Source: DATBGS01 sp036557885
GTDB taxonomy: Bacteria; Chloroflexota; Ktedonobacteria; Ktedonobacterales; DATBGS01
DNA: 58,479 nt
Reading direction: 5' to 3'
Assembly: GCA_036557885.1 (NCBI GenBank)
Contig: DATBGS010000147.1
Location: 1 to 58,479, forward strand
Shown here: positions 1 through 7,495 of the stretch, piece after piece
Layout: every line of letters begins with the position of its first letter
Numbering within the stretch: the stretch's first letter is position 1
The notes under the pieces: model-generated
Seen by the model: only the letters and a program-made list of their open reading frames with translations
Database searches by the model: none
What the model was told of the DNA's origin: nothing
Program-made: the position numbers and the translations under genes

Positions 1-380
1 GAGGCGTGGACGGCCAACGGCACATCCGCGCGGCTGATCGGCGCAAAGCCGAAGCGGGGAAAGTAGTCGGTAGCTGTCGTGGTCAAGAGTACAACCTGAC
101 GTATCCCCAATTTGGAAGTCTGCTCCAGCACTTGGCTGACCAGCGTCTGGCCGAGACCCTGGCCCTGCGCAGAGGGAAGGATCGCCACCGAACGCAGAAG
201 TGCGGTTGCCCCATACCGTTCAAGTGCCGCAGTGCCCACCAAGGTCTGGTCGTGAAACGCGAGCAGGAATTCAGCCAGATGTTCCTTCGCTCCCGCCAGC
301 GTGAGTTGTGCAGTCTCAAGCAGGGCGGCCATCTGCGGCCAGTCGTTCTCGGTGGCCTGACGAATTGTTATGGGAGTCAT
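1..380 (-). CDS. arsN2: GNAT N-acetyltransferase, ArsN2-like (partial, runs off the left edge)
   Basis: The minus strand from ATG at 380 reads without a stop to the window edge (about 126 codons). The protein begins MTPITIRQATENDW. It contains LERYGATALLRSVAIL, then QGQGLGQTLV, the GNAT acetyl-CoA pyrophosphate loop, and LLTTTATDYFPRFGF near the end. This pattern is that of ArsN2-type acetyltransferases found in ars operons; ArsN1 relatives acetylate arsenical antibiotics, while the ArsN2 substrate is less certain. A strong Shine-Dalgarno (GAGGAGG) lies 7 nt upstream. The start overlaps the stop of the interrupted MarR gene (ATGA), so the two were co-translated before the IS insertion. Family GNAT is certain; ArsN2 is inferred from sequence and the ars neighbourhood. 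Confidence 0.72.
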   Translation of the reverse strand, partial: MTPITIRQATENDWPQMAALLETAQLTLAGAKEHLAEFLLAFHDQTLVGTAALERYGATALLRSVAILPSAQGQGLGQTLVSQVLEQTSKLGIRQVVLLTTTATDYFPRFGFAPISRADVPLAVHA

Positions 381-515
381 CGAGATTCCTCCTCAGAGAC
401 GCTCTTTGTTGTCGTCTCCGCTGCTTCGGCCAGGAGCGCCTGATGCAGCAGTTCAAGCGCGACAGTCACGTGCTGGCGCTGCTCAGGCAGGATACGACCC
501 AACACACGCTCTTAG
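377..515 (-). pseudogene. MarR-family regulator, C-terminal fragment (cut by IS element)
   Basis: On the minus strand, directly after the IS end, the frame reads ERVLGRILPEQRQHVTVALE and continues to a TGA that overlaps the arsN2 start. This is the typical C-terminal dimerisation helix of a MarR regulator. Removing the IS and one 5-base target copy joins it in frame to the N-terminal half at 1975-2311 as NALS-ERVLGRILPEQ, which restores one protein of about 155 residues. Loss of this helix should abolish dimerisation and so DNA binding. Confidence 0.8.
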
Positions 516-1974
516 CTCGGCTTTGTACATTTTGAGGAAGAACAAGGCATGAACTCCTCTGGAGTAAGATAGCGCTGACGAAAGCTCAATCTTCCCCAGG
601 AGAACGTGCATGCCTTGTTCTGACCCCATTATAGCCATGCTGGAACCATTCCGCCCTTTGTTTACTGCCCCAACTTGGAAGAAAATGCTGATCCTCTTGA
701 GAGGAACGCTCCTGGCAAGAGGAAGGCGAACAGTGACGGCTGCCTTGTGGCAAACCGGCTATCAGCAGGATCCGCATTTTAGCAGCTTTCACCAGGTCCT
801 CAATCGTGCGCGCTGGTCTCCGCTGGAGGCAAGCCGACACTTACTCTCCCTGATTGTGGAAACCTTTGCCCAGGCAGGAGGGACACTGGATATCGTGATT
901 GATGAGACGTTGGAACGGCGTTGGGGAGCCCACATCTCCAAACGGGGGCACTATCGCGATAGTGCTCGTTCCAGCCGTAAGCGCTCCGTGAGCAGTCCGG
1001 GGTTACGCTGGATTGTCCTGGCAGTGGTCGTGACGGTACCCTGGACCCGGCAGCGGTGGGCTTTGCCAATTCTCGCTGTCCTAGCCACCACGCCGGAGGT
1101 GAGTCAGGAGTTAGGTCTGCGTCACAAAACGCTCGGCATGCGAGCCCACCAACTCGTGAGCCTGCTGCGGCGCTGGCTGCCAGGAGTACCGATCAAGCTG
1201 ATGGGCGATCTGGCCTACAGCATCCTGGAACTGGGACTCCACTGCGCTCAGCACCAGATGACACTGATTGCTCCGTTTCGCCTGGACTCGGTGATCCATC
1301 AGCCGGCTCCGGCGCGCAGCAAACATACCCTGGGACGTCCCCCTGTGGTGGGCAAACGCTTGCCCTCTCTTGAGCATATCTTGCATGATCCACAGACCCT
1401 CTGGCAGCACCTCACCCTGGACTGGTATGGCGAAGGCCAACGGACACTGGAGTTCTGTAGCGGAACCGCTTGCTGGTATCGCTTTGGATCGGTTCCCTTG
1501 CCCATTCGATGGGTCCTCACGCGCGACCCGGCGGAAAAACGACCTGCAAAAGCCTTGTTTTCCACTGACCAGGCCCAGCCCGCCGAGGAGATTATCGATG
1601 ATTTCATGAAGCGCTGGAGTCTGGAAGCCACCTTCGAAGAAAGCCGCGCCCACCTGGGCATCGAGACGCAACGGCAGTGGTCGGATTTGGCCATTGAGCG
1701 TACGACCCCGCTGCTCTTTGGCCTCTACAGTCTGGTAGCGCTCTTTGGGCACGCCTTGGCGCCCGATGGACAGCTTCCTCTCAAACAGGCCGCCTGGTAT
1801 CCGAAAGAAAGAGCGACCTTTGTTGACATCCTGGCCCTGGTGCGATGGCATCTGTGGGGCAATTTTCTTTTTCCCACATCCCCCTCGGACCCACATGTGG
1901 TGTTATTGCCCCGGTCAACGCTCGCTCAGTTGGCTCATGCGGTTTGTTACTGAGAAGAAGTGCACAAAGTCGAG
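516..1974. mobile_element. Insertion sequence, IS701-like, about 1459 bp
   Basis: The element is bounded by imperfect terminal inverted repeats: the left end reads CTCGGCTTTGTACATTTT and the right end (reverse complement) CTCGACTTTGTGCACTTC, about 15 of 18 identical. Five-base flanks CTTAG (511-515) and CTGAG (1975-1979) look like a target duplication with one mismatch, which suggests the insertion is not brand new or the target copy has mutated. A single transposase gene fills the element. The insertion splits a MarR gene of the ars cluster. Removing exactly one 5-base copy restores the MarR frame, which supports these ends. Confidence 0.85.
610..1953 (+). CDS. DDE transposase of the IS701-like element
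   Basis: This 447-residue protein is the transposase of the surrounding IS. A likely catalytic triad can be placed: Asp98 in VIDET, Asp200 in MGDLAYS and Glu339 in LEATFEESRAHLG, the last being the usual E-x-x-F...LG signature of IS4/IS701 relatives. The RHKTLGMRAHQLV and KRGHYRDSARSS stretches also fit that group. An AGGAG Shine-Dalgarno precedes the ATG by 7 nt. The frame is intact, so the element may still be active. Assignment to IS701 rather than another IS4-related group is from memory of the motif pattern and is less sure than the DDE call. Confidence 0.85.
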   Translation: MPCSDPIIAMLEPFRPLFTAPTWKKMLILLRGTLLARGRRTVTAALWQTGYQQDPHFSSFHQVLNRARWSPLEASRHLLSLIVETFAQAGGTLDIVIDETLERRWGAHISKRGHYRDSARSSRKRSVSSPGLRWIVLAVVVTVPWTRQRWALPILAVLATTPEVSQELGLRHKTLGMRAHQLVSLLRRWLPGVPIKLMGDLAYSILELGLHCAQHQMTLIAPFRLDSVIHQPAPARSKHTLGRPPVVGKRLPSLEHILHDPQTLWQHLTLDWYGEGQRTLEFCSGTACWYRFGSVPLPIRWVLTRDPAEKRPAKALFSTDQAQPAEEIIDDFMKRWSLEATFEESRAHLGIETQRQWSDLAIERTTPLLFGLYSLVALFGHALAPDGQLPLKQAAWYPKERATFVDILALVRWHLWGNFLFPTSPSDPHVVLLPRSTLAQLAHAVCY

Positions 1975-2311
1975 CTGAGAGGGCATTGAGTGTATCGTTA
2001 AGGTGCTGGCAGCGGGCTTCTCCCGCTGGTGAAAGCGCAATGGTGATCGTGCGGTGATCATTCACCCCAGACTGCTTTGTCAGCAGCCCAGCTTGCGCTA
2101 GGGTCTCCACCGCCCGGCTGACCCAGCCTTTGTCCAATCCCAGGCGGCGGCCCAACCCCGCCAGCGTCACTGGACCAGAACGACCTACTTCGGTCAAGAT
2201 GAGACACTGGGTGGAAGTGGTGCCCTGGCAACAGGCGACCTGCTCGCGTTGCATCTGAGCATGTCGGCGCGCTACCTCCCGCAGGAGCGCACCCGCCACG
2301 AGCGTTTGCAT
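1975..2311 (-). pseudogene. MarR-family regulator, N-terminal fragment (cut by IS element)
   Basis: From ATG at 2311 (GGGAGGCG Shine-Dalgarno) the protein reads MQTLVAGALLREV, then a winged-helix domain: LAGLGRRLGLDKGWVSRAVETL is the recognition helix-turn-helix and DHRTITIALSPAGE the wing. The match breaks off after NALS at the IS right end. Three cysteines sit near the start of the domain (ACC...QC), a position where thiol-sensing or As(III)-sensing would make sense in an ars locus; that role is inference. An upstream in-frame ATG at 2404 exists but lacks a comparable ribosome site. The gene probably controlled arsN2 and is now inactive. Confidence 0.8.
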
Positions 2312-2426
2312 CAGTCGCCTCCCTTCTTCCTCATGCTGAACGAGAACGTTGCCACTCACAACGTTGTTATACGCAATGATATGCGGATGTTTGATCAGTG
2401 TCAAGCACCTTTCTGTTTCCTCCCTC

Positions 2427-2455
2427 TTGCATCCCCAACAGGAGTTCGCTATAAT
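2427..2455 (+). promoter_or_regulatory. Predicted sigma-70-type promoter of the ars operon
   Basis: TTGCAT (2427-2432), a 17-bp spacer and TATAAT (2450-2455) form a near-consensus promoter about 60 bp before the ArsR-ArsC start. The ArsR-type palindromes begin 4 bp after the -10 box, over the expected transcription start, so a bound repressor would block initiation. Confidence 0.75.
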
Positions 2456-2458
2456 TAC

Positions 2459-2492
2459 ATCAAATCGTTTTGATAGATCGAATTGATTTGAT
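2459..2492 (+). promoter_or_regulatory. Tandem ArsR-type operators
   Basis: Two 16-bp imperfect palindromes lie 2 bp apart: ATCAAATCGTTTTGAT (2459-2474) and ATCGAATTGATTTGAT (2477-2492). Both have the ATCAA...TTGAT half-site layout known for ArsR/SmtB repressors. Their place directly after the -10 box and before an ArsR-containing gene suggests autoregulation, with arsenite relieving repression. Confidence 0.7.
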
Positions 2493-2514
2493 AGAATTTT
2501 CTGGGGAGGGCACC

Positions 2515-3300
2515 ATGAACGGCGTCCTGATGGCTCCGCCAGCGGTCCTCCGCCTGGCTGGACATCCCATCCGCTGGAATGTCTTAACGCGCCTGGTCAG
2601 ATCTGATTATCGGGTACAGGAGTTAGTAGCCTTGTTACAGCAGCCCCAAAATGTGATTTCGTATCACTTGGGACACCTGCGCGCAGCCAAATTGGTCAAA
2701 GAGCGCAAAAGCAGCGCTGATGAGCGTTCTGTGTATTACAGCCTGGACCTGGAGCGCTTCCGTGCGCTCTACCTTCAGGCGGGCGAACAGCTTCATCCGG
2801 CGCTGACAGAGAGGGCTGTGGGTCCGAGCGCCATTGCCTCCTCAAATGAGCCGCCTCAATCTCCCTTGCGGGTGTTGTTTCTCTGCACCCATAACAGTAC
2901 CCGTTCGCAAATGGCGGAGGCCCTCTTGCGGCAGGAGAGCCAGGGACGCATCGAAGCGTTCAGTGCTGGAAGCGCGCCAGCCGAGCGGGTCCATCCTCTG
3001 GCGGTGCGGGCGATGGAACGCCTCACCATCGAGATGAGCCAGGCCCACCCCAAACACTTTGACGAATTCCTTGGACAACATTTTGACGCCATTGTCACCG
3101 TGTGTGATCGAGTGCGCGAGGTGTGCCCGCTCTTTCCTGATGACCCAGAGCGCATTCACTGGAGTTTTCCTGACCCCGCCGAGGTCGAAGGGTCAGAAAG
3201 CGACCAGTATCGCGCCTTTGAGCAAATAGCGGTGCAACTGTTGACACGCATTCGGTTGCTCGTCACCCTGCTGGAACGAGAACATCAGCACCCCCACTAA
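2515..3300 (+). CDS. ArsR repressor - ArsC arsenate reductase fusion
   Basis: This 261-residue protein joins an ArsR-type winged helix (about residues 8-85; VISYHLGHLRAAKLV is the recognition helix, SVYYSL the wing) to a low-molecular-weight-phosphatase-type arsenate reductase (about 118-255). The reductase carries the P-loop CTHNSTRS with Cys124, the relay cysteines Cys197 and Cys204 and the FPDP loop at 219-222. Spacing of the three cysteines (73 and 7 residues) matches thioredoxin-coupled ArsC of the S. aureus pI258 type. The ATG at 2515 is chosen over the upstream in-frame ATG at 2470 because it has a GGGGAGGG ribosome site and the earlier one lies inside the operators. The single protein could sense arsenite and reduce arsenate. 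No obvious CxC metal site is seen in the ArsR part. Confidence 0.88.
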   Translation: MNGVLMAPPAVLRLAGHPIRWNVLTRLVRSDYRVQELVALLQQPQNVISYHLGHLRAAKLVKERKSSADERSVYYSLDLERFRALYLQAGEQLHPALTERAVGPSAIASSNEPPQSPLRVLFLCTHNSTRSQMAEALLRQESQGRIEAFSAGSAPAERVHPLAVRAMERLTIEMSQAHPKHFDEFLGQHFDAIVTVCDRVREVCPLFPDDPERIHWSFPDPAEVEGSESDQYRAFEQIAVQLLTRIRLLVTLLEREHQHPH

Positions 3301-3309
3301 AGGAGGCCA

Positions 3310-4119
3310 ATGACCAGCTCATCTTTTATTCGTGGAGCGAATCGCCCCCCTGCTGCATCCTCGGAGCCGAGCAGCAGCCCCGCTTCTACTTCGCTATGGA
3401 CTAGTCTGCTCGCTGAAGGCATTGGCACCTTTGGGTTGGTCTTTGCGGGCTGTGGAGCCATCATGGTTGATGCCCTCTCTCACGGGCAGATTACCCATGT
3501 GGGCGTGGGCCTCGTCTTTGGGCTAGTGGTGGCCGCGATGATCTATGCCACCGGGCACTTGAGCGGCGCACATTTCAATCCAGCAGTCACGCTGGGCTTT
3601 GTCCTGGCGCGGCATTTCCCTTTGCGCCGTCTCGTCAGTTACTGGCTGGCGCAATTCCTGGGAGCGGTGGCAGCCTCTGGCTGCCTGCGGCTCCTCTTCG
3701 GGGATGTGGCGCAGGTGGGGGCGACCTTTCCAGCCGGAAACGGTGGCGCTTGGCAAGCGTGTGGGCTGGAAGTGGTCCTCACCTTTTTCCTGATGTTTGT
3801 GATCATGGCTGTCGCCACTGATACACGGGCTGTGGGACAAGCGGCTGCCCTGGCGATTGGAGCCACCGTTGGGCTGGAAGCGCTCTTTGCTGGGCCAATT
3901 AGCGGGGCTTCGATGAACCCCGCACGTTCTCTGGCACCCGCGCTCGTCAGTGGAAGCTGGACCGACCAATGGGTCTATGTCCTGGGGCCAGTGTTTGGCG
4001 CTGCCCTTGGCGCTCTCGTCTACCGCTGGCTCCGCGAGTTGCGCCAGCCTCCCTTTCCTTCCACCCTACGTCCGAACGGGGCGGCTGCCCCGACCATTCA
4101 GGAGGAGACCCATGCTTGA
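3310..4119 (+). CDS. aqpS: Aquaglyceroporin, AqpS-type arsenite channel
   Basis: The 269-residue membrane protein has six hydrophobic segments and both MIP signature loops, HFNPAVT (NPA 90-92) and SMNPARS (NPA 203-205). An N-terminal tail of about 28 residues rich in Ser and Pro precedes the first helix. It sits 9 nt after the ArsR-ArsC fusion (AAAGGAGG ribosome site) and overlaps the next arsC by 8 nt. In Sinorhizobium meliloti an aquaglyceroporin in the same position lets arsenite made by ArsC leave down its gradient, replacing an ArsB/Acr3 pump. No such pump is visible here, so the same role is inferred. Confidence 0.85.
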   Translation: MTSSSFIRGANRPPAASSEPSSSPASTSLWTSLLAEGIGTFGLVFAGCGAIMVDALSHGQITHVGVGLVFGLVVAAMIYATGHLSGAHFNPAVTLGFVLARHFPLRRLVSYWLAQFLGAVAASGCLRLLFGDVAQVGATFPAGNGGAWQACGLEVVLTFFLMFVIMAVATDTRAVGQAAALAIGATVGLEALFAGPISGASMNPARSLAPALVSGSWTDQWVYVLGPVFGAALGALVYRWLRELRQPPFPSTLRPNGAAAPTIQEETHA

Positions 4120-4612
4120 CTATACGCCTGCTCCCGCACACCCTTTGCGCGTCCTCTTTCTGTGCACGCATAATTCTTCGCGCTCCCAGATGGCGGAGGG
4201 CTTGCTGCGTACCCGTGGCGGCGCGGCTTTTGAGGTGTTCAGCGCAGGTACCCAGCCGCGTAACGTCCATCCGTTTGCCATCCAAGCCATGCAGGAACTG
4301 GGCCTTGACATCAGCAGGCACACCGCCAAAGGCATCGACTCCTTTGAAAGCCTGCAACCGATGGATCTCGTGATTACCGTGTGTGATGAGGCGCAGGAAG
4401 CCTGTCCGATGTTTCCTGGTGCGCGGAAACAGGCGCATTGGGGCTTCCCAGACCCCAGCCGTGTGACCGGCACCGAGGCAGAGCGGCTCGCTGCTTTTCG
4501 CCAGGTGCTTGATCTGATTGCGGTCAAGATCACTCAGTTCCTGGAGCGCCAGCCCGCCCTGTCTCTCGAACAGCTGTATGCCGCCGCCAAAGCAGAGGAG
4601 CAGGAGACATGA
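4112..4612 (+). CDS. arsC: Arsenate reductase ArsC, thioredoxin-coupled type
   Basis: A 166-residue low-molecular-weight-phosphatase-fold reductase that converts arsenate to arsenite. It shows the P-loop CTHNSSRS (Cys18), Cys91, Cys98 and the FPDP loop (113-116), with the same 73/7 spacing as the ArsC half of the upstream fusion. The two ArsC sequences are clearly related but not near-identical, so this is not a recent duplication. The ATG at 4112 overlaps the end of the aquaporin gene, after GGAGGAG, which indicates translational coupling. Its stop overlaps the next start (ATGA). Confidence 0.9.
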   Translation: MLDYTPAPAHPLRVLFLCTHNSSRSQMAEGLLRTRGGAAFEVFSAGTQPRNVHPFAIQAMQELGLDISRHTAKGIDSFESLQPMDLVITVCDEAQEACPMFPGARKQAHWGFPDPSRVTGTEAERLAAFRQVLDLIAVKITQFLERQPALSLEQLYAAAKAEEQET

Positions 4613-4833
4613 CGCACCTGCTCATCGTGGGCGGCAGCGATGCGGGTATCAGTGCCGCGCTGCGGGCACGCGAAGTAGATCAGAGTGTCAAGGTGACGGT
4701 GGTAGTGGCGGATGCCTATCCCAACTACTGCACCTGCGGGCTGCCCTTTTTTCTGAGCGGCGAAGTTCCCGAATGGTCGTCTCTGGCCCACCGCACGGTT
4801 TCAGAGATCGAGGCGCAAGGCAACGAACTCTAG
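4609..4833 (+). pseudogene. FAD-dependent disulfide reductase (CoA-disulfide-reductase-like), N-terminal fragment
   Basis: The first 74 residues match the start of the CoA-disulfide reductase / NADH oxidase family: LLIVGGSDAGISAALRA is the FAD-binding Rossmann loop, and NYCTCGLPFFLSG carries Cys43, the family's redox-active position. SLAHRTVSEIEAQGNEL follows, then a TAG. A full enzyme is about 450-550 residues, so over 80 percent is missing. Downstream sequence belongs to an unrelated family, so this is a deletion or recombination junction near 4830 rather than a point nonsense mutation. It was co-translated with arsC (ATGA overlap). Flavin reductases of this kind are common partners in ars operons. 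Confidence 0.78.
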
Positions 4834-4861
4834 CCCAACGAGCGTGGGGAAGTGTCTTTAG

Positions 4862-5386
4862 CCAGCTAGAGCGCGCGATGCAGCATACCGCGGAGCCTAC
4901 AGCTTTTTAGCCCATCTCCATCGTGACGCCTCGTACCAAGGTGATCAAGAGATCTGGTGGGAAGCTGGCTCCTGGAGTGAACGGCGCTCTCACGACCATG
5001 GGGCCTGGTATATCCTGCGAATTGGTGCGGCCTTCGAGTGCCACGCCGGACTCCAGCGCGTTGGAGCCCGGCTGGAATGAGATGAGGGCACGATGACAGG
5101 CGGGGCACTGGCGGCCAAACTGCGCACCTATGCGCACTATCTCGCCTCCCGCGAGTGGGCCAGGGAACGACACGCGCTTCCTTTGCTACTCATCATCACC
5201 CCAGAACCAGGACAGGAGCGAAGGGTCTGGCGTCCTGTAGAGATCGCTGGCGGCCATGGGACTCCGTCTTTTCACCACGAAAGCACCGCGCTTGGCCGGC
5301 GCTTCAGTGCAAACAGCCATCTATCTTCCCATAGCCAGACTCGTCCTTTCTCGCAAGGATGGCTGGCAGAGGGGGGAGGTGCTTAA
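4862..5386 (+). pseudogene. Decayed replication-relaxation family protein
   Basis: One frame (4862-5386) reads YRGAYSFLAHLHRDASYQG, WWEAGSWSERRSHDHGAWY, then GARLE-TGA-DEGT at 5078-5080, followed by LAAKLRTYAHYLASREWA and LPLLLIITPEPGQERRVWR. This resembles replication-relaxation proteins of conjugative elements and plasmids, whose core reads LEWDRGT...KL..Y..Y and then a beta strand ending in P. A TAG at 4859 closes the frame on the left and the N-terminal winged helix is absent. The TGA lies where the family has an aromatic residue, so a TGG to TGA nonsense change is likely. It indicates mobile-element ancestry for this island. The family call rests on motif memory. Confidence 0.5.
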
Positions 5387-5550
5387 AATGGCACGAGCAG
5401 ATAAGTTGCTTTTGTAGAGCCATTAGGGCAAGAAATGCTTGCCAGATGTTGCCCACCGAAGAATGCGGAAAAATCCATGAAACCAGCTACGCGAAGTAAT
5501 GTTTTTGCTGGTTCCAGTCAGGGTTCCAGTCAAACCCCTCAAAAGCTTGC

Positions 5551-5594
5551 AACAAAAAACACGTCAGGCCAGGATTTACCTGGCCTGACGTGTT
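5551..5594 (-). terminator. Rho-independent terminator of tRNA-Glu
   Basis: A perfect 16-bp stem (5558-5573 with 5579-5594, stem end CCTGGCCTGACGTGTT) encloses a 5-nt loop. Read on the minus strand it is followed by TTTTTTGTTG. It begins about 15 nt past the 3' end of the tRNA gene, so it ends that transcript. Confidence 0.9.
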
Positions 5595-5608
5595 ATGGAA
5601 TCATCGAC

Positions 5609-5685
5609 TGGTAGCGCATACGGGATTCGAACCCGTGATCTCCGCCTTGAGAGGGCGATGTCCTAGGCCGCTAGACGAATGCGCC
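5609..5685 (-). tRNA. tRNA-Glu (anticodon CTC)
   Basis: The minus strand begins GGCGCATTCGTCTAGCGGCC and folds as a cloverleaf. The 7-bp acceptor stem is GGCGCAT/ATGCGCT with a G-T first pair. The anticodon loop CTCTCAA gives anticodon CTC (reads GAG), and the T-arm is ACGGG-TTCGAAT-CCCGT. A 3' CCA is encoded (5609-5611). The GTCTAG...GGACA D-arm is typical of glutamate tRNAs. It borders the arsenic island, as tRNA genes often border integrated elements, but no duplicated tRNA 3' end is visible in this window. Confidence 0.92.
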
Positions 5686-5783
5686 TCATCGCTGTATTTT
5701 CGTCGGCTCCCCTATTTTACCCCATCGTTCCTGGGGTTGTCAAGATTTTGCTTCTCTTTTCTTTGCCAACAAGATAGAAACGC

Positions 5784-6695
5784 TCAGCGGTAATGACGCC
5801 GCAACTCAGAAAAATAGGTTTGCCCAATGCCGCTGGCATGTGCCTCCAGCCACTCACTCAGGCGCGTGGGCGCGGTGGGTGGGTCACGCGAGATGAGCAG
5901 ATTCTGCATCAAGCCCTTGATCTCATCTCCCGTCAGCACCACATCCCCCAGCACCAGGCTCATCATCTGACTAAGAGCGAGCATGAGAGTAGGCGGGAGA
6001 TGAAAAATCCGTGCTTTGCGATGTACGTTCTGAGCAATCAAACGCACCAGTTCTTCAAAGCGATAGGTTTCAGGGCCAACGGCATCCATCACCACCGGCT
6101 CTTTTTGCTGGCCCACACGCACCATCAAATCGGCCAGGTCTTCCACAAAAATAGGCTGAAGCTGATAATCGCCAGCCCCAGGCACCGCAAACACAGGAAA
6201 GCGTCTGGCAAGCCAGGCGATATTGTTCAGCAGGATACCTTCGGGGCCAAACAGGACCGTTGGCCGCAAGATCGCGTAGGATAGCCCGGAATCTCTCAGC
6301 GCGTGTTCAAGCCGCGCCTTGCCGCTGAAGTAAGGGAGCGCGGAGCTTTCGCTGGGGTTGCTGATGCTGATATAGACGATGCGCTTAACGCCAGCTTCTT
6401 TGGCAGCCAGAAAAAGCATCTTGGTATTTTCAACTGCCCGCTCATGCGTCATCTGTCTATACGAAAAGCGCACCCAATAACTGATGTAGAAGGTGCTGAC
6501 ACCTTCCAGGCTCTTGACCAAAGCGGCAGAGTCATCAAAGTGATACGAAAAGGCCGCCACCTTGCCGCCAAACGGATTGGGGGTATCTGGATGGTATGTC
6601 AGCGTTCGCACCTGCCTTCCCTGCGCCAGCAAACGCTGCGTCAGATACTTCCCGGTAAAGCTAAATGCCCCGGTAACCATATCTACTTCAGCCAT
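5784..6695 (-). CDS. NAD(P)-binding SDR / NmrA-like protein
   Basis: A 303-residue atypical short-chain dehydrogenase. The N-terminus MVTGAFSFTGKYLTQRLL holds a G-x-x-S/G-x-x-G dinucleotide loop, RTLTYHPDTP follows the second strand, and YISISNPSESSALPYFSGKA supplies a serine plus a YxxxK-like YFSGK. The later PTVLFGPEGILLNN and PIFVEDLADLMV stretches are typical of NDUFA9/NmrA-type reductases. The substrate is unknown. ATG at 6695 is preferred over ATG at 6701 because the GAAAGGG ribosome site lies 9 nt before it. It is followed downstream by the tRNA-Glu gene on the same strand. Confidence 0.82.
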   Translation of the reverse strand: MAEVDMVTGAFSFTGKYLTQRLLAQGRQVRTLTYHPDTPNPFGGKVAAFSYHFDDSAALVKSLEGVSTFYISYWVRFSYRQMTHERAVENTKMLFLAAKEAGVKRIVYISISNPSESSALPYFSGKARLEHALRDSGLSYAILRPTVLFGPEGILLNNIAWLARRFPVFAVPGAGDYQLQPIFVEDLADLMVRVGQQKEPVVMDAVGPETYRFEELVRLIAQNVHRKARIFHLPPTLMLALSQMMSLVLGDVVLTGDEIKGLMQNLLISRDPPTAPTRLSEWLEAHASGIGQTYFSELRRHYR

Positions 6696-6727
6696 GCGCA
6701 TTGCCCTTTCTATATTGCTGCCTGCTT

Positions 6728-7441
6728 TCAGTCAGTAAACCGAAGTAGCCCGGCGTCGCGCAAATGGCAGATGTCATTCAGCCCCAGCAGCACGCGCGTG
6801 TCCCCTTTGACCCGCACCACGTGGATAGAGGTATTCACCGCCGGAAAGAAGAAATCGCGCTCCAGCCCCAGCGTTACAGCTAGATACGTATTGATGACGC
6901 CGCCATGCGAAAACAGCGCAACGCGCTGGCCCGCGTGCCGCGCAGCCAGCCCATCAATCGCTGCTGTCACCCGCGCTCGAAATTCCGCGCTCGGCTCGCT
7001 TCCGGCAATGGACGACCAATAGCCGGTAGCAGCCACCCGGCGCACAATCTCATCCAGCCGCGCCCGCAGCGCGGCTGCGTATTCATCGGGCGAGACGCCT
7101 TTCGGAAGGCCGTTTCCCACCTGCCCCAGCCGAATCTCGCGTATTTCCGGCTCAATCAGCACCTCCAGCCCTTGCATCTGCGCCAGGGGAGCCGCCGTCT
7201 CGCGGGCGCGGCGATAGGGGCTGCTGTAGATGGCATCAAACGGAAACGCGGCAAACCTGGCACGGAGCGCTTCGGCCTGCTGTCGCCCAAGCAGACTCAA
7301 TGGCTGGTCATCATAGGTGCCTCCAGGCACAATCTCATCGCCGCCAGGAAGGGCGTCGCCATGCCGAATCAAATAGAGTTCAGTCGCGCCATTTTTGCGG
7401 CTCGGAAACGGGGATGTTTCTGGAGAGTCAGGCGTACTCAC
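6728..7441 (-). CDS. Histidine phosphatase family protein (phosphoglycerate-mutase-like)
   Basis: The 237-residue protein has the catalytic motif LIRHGDA (Arg26, His27, Gly28), the second arginine region IYSSPYRRARETA and the second histidine motif ALFSHGGVINTYLA, which together define the histidine phosphatase superfamily. The substrate may be a sugar phosphate, a nucleotide-linked phosphate or a phosphoprotein; sequence alone does not decide. An 18-residue polar N-terminus precedes the fold. The SDR gene at 5784-6695 follows 32 nt downstream on the same strand and may share its transcript. Confidence 0.85.
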   Translation of the reverse strand: MSTPDSPETSPFPSRKNGATELYLIRHGDALPGGDEIVPGGTYDDQPLSLLGRQQAEALRARFAAFPFDAIYSSPYRRARETAAPLAQMQGLEVLIEPEIREIRLGQVGNGLPKGVSPDEYAAALRARLDEIVRRVAATGYWSSIAGSEPSAEFRARVTAAIDGLAARHAGQRVALFSHGGVINTYLAVTLGLERDFFFPAVNTSIHVVRVKGDTRVLLGLNDICHLRDAGLLRFTD

Positions 7442-7495
7442 GTATTACTTGCTCCTTAAAAAATCTAACACAACCCTCTGGAAGTGGGCGAATTG

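Noticed and set aside
1111..1896. 261-codon minus-strand ORF inside the IS
   Set aside because: It overlaps the transposase completely on the other strand and has no recognisable domain; a shadow of the real gene.
4829..4833. TAG after 74 codons of the flavin reductase as a point nonsense mutation
   Set aside because: Sequence after the TAG does not resume the reductase in any frame, so this is a recombination or deletion junction.
5078..5080. Second in-frame UGA, in the replication-relaxation remnant, as another selenocysteine
   Set aside because: The family has an aromatic residue at this place, not Cys, and a further in-frame TAG closes the gene upstream. It is simple decay.
5551..5594. 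Hairpin beside tRNA-Glu as an integrase attachment site
   Set aside because: The long perfect stem with a T-run on the tRNA strand is explained by a terminator, and no matching copy was found elsewhere in the window.
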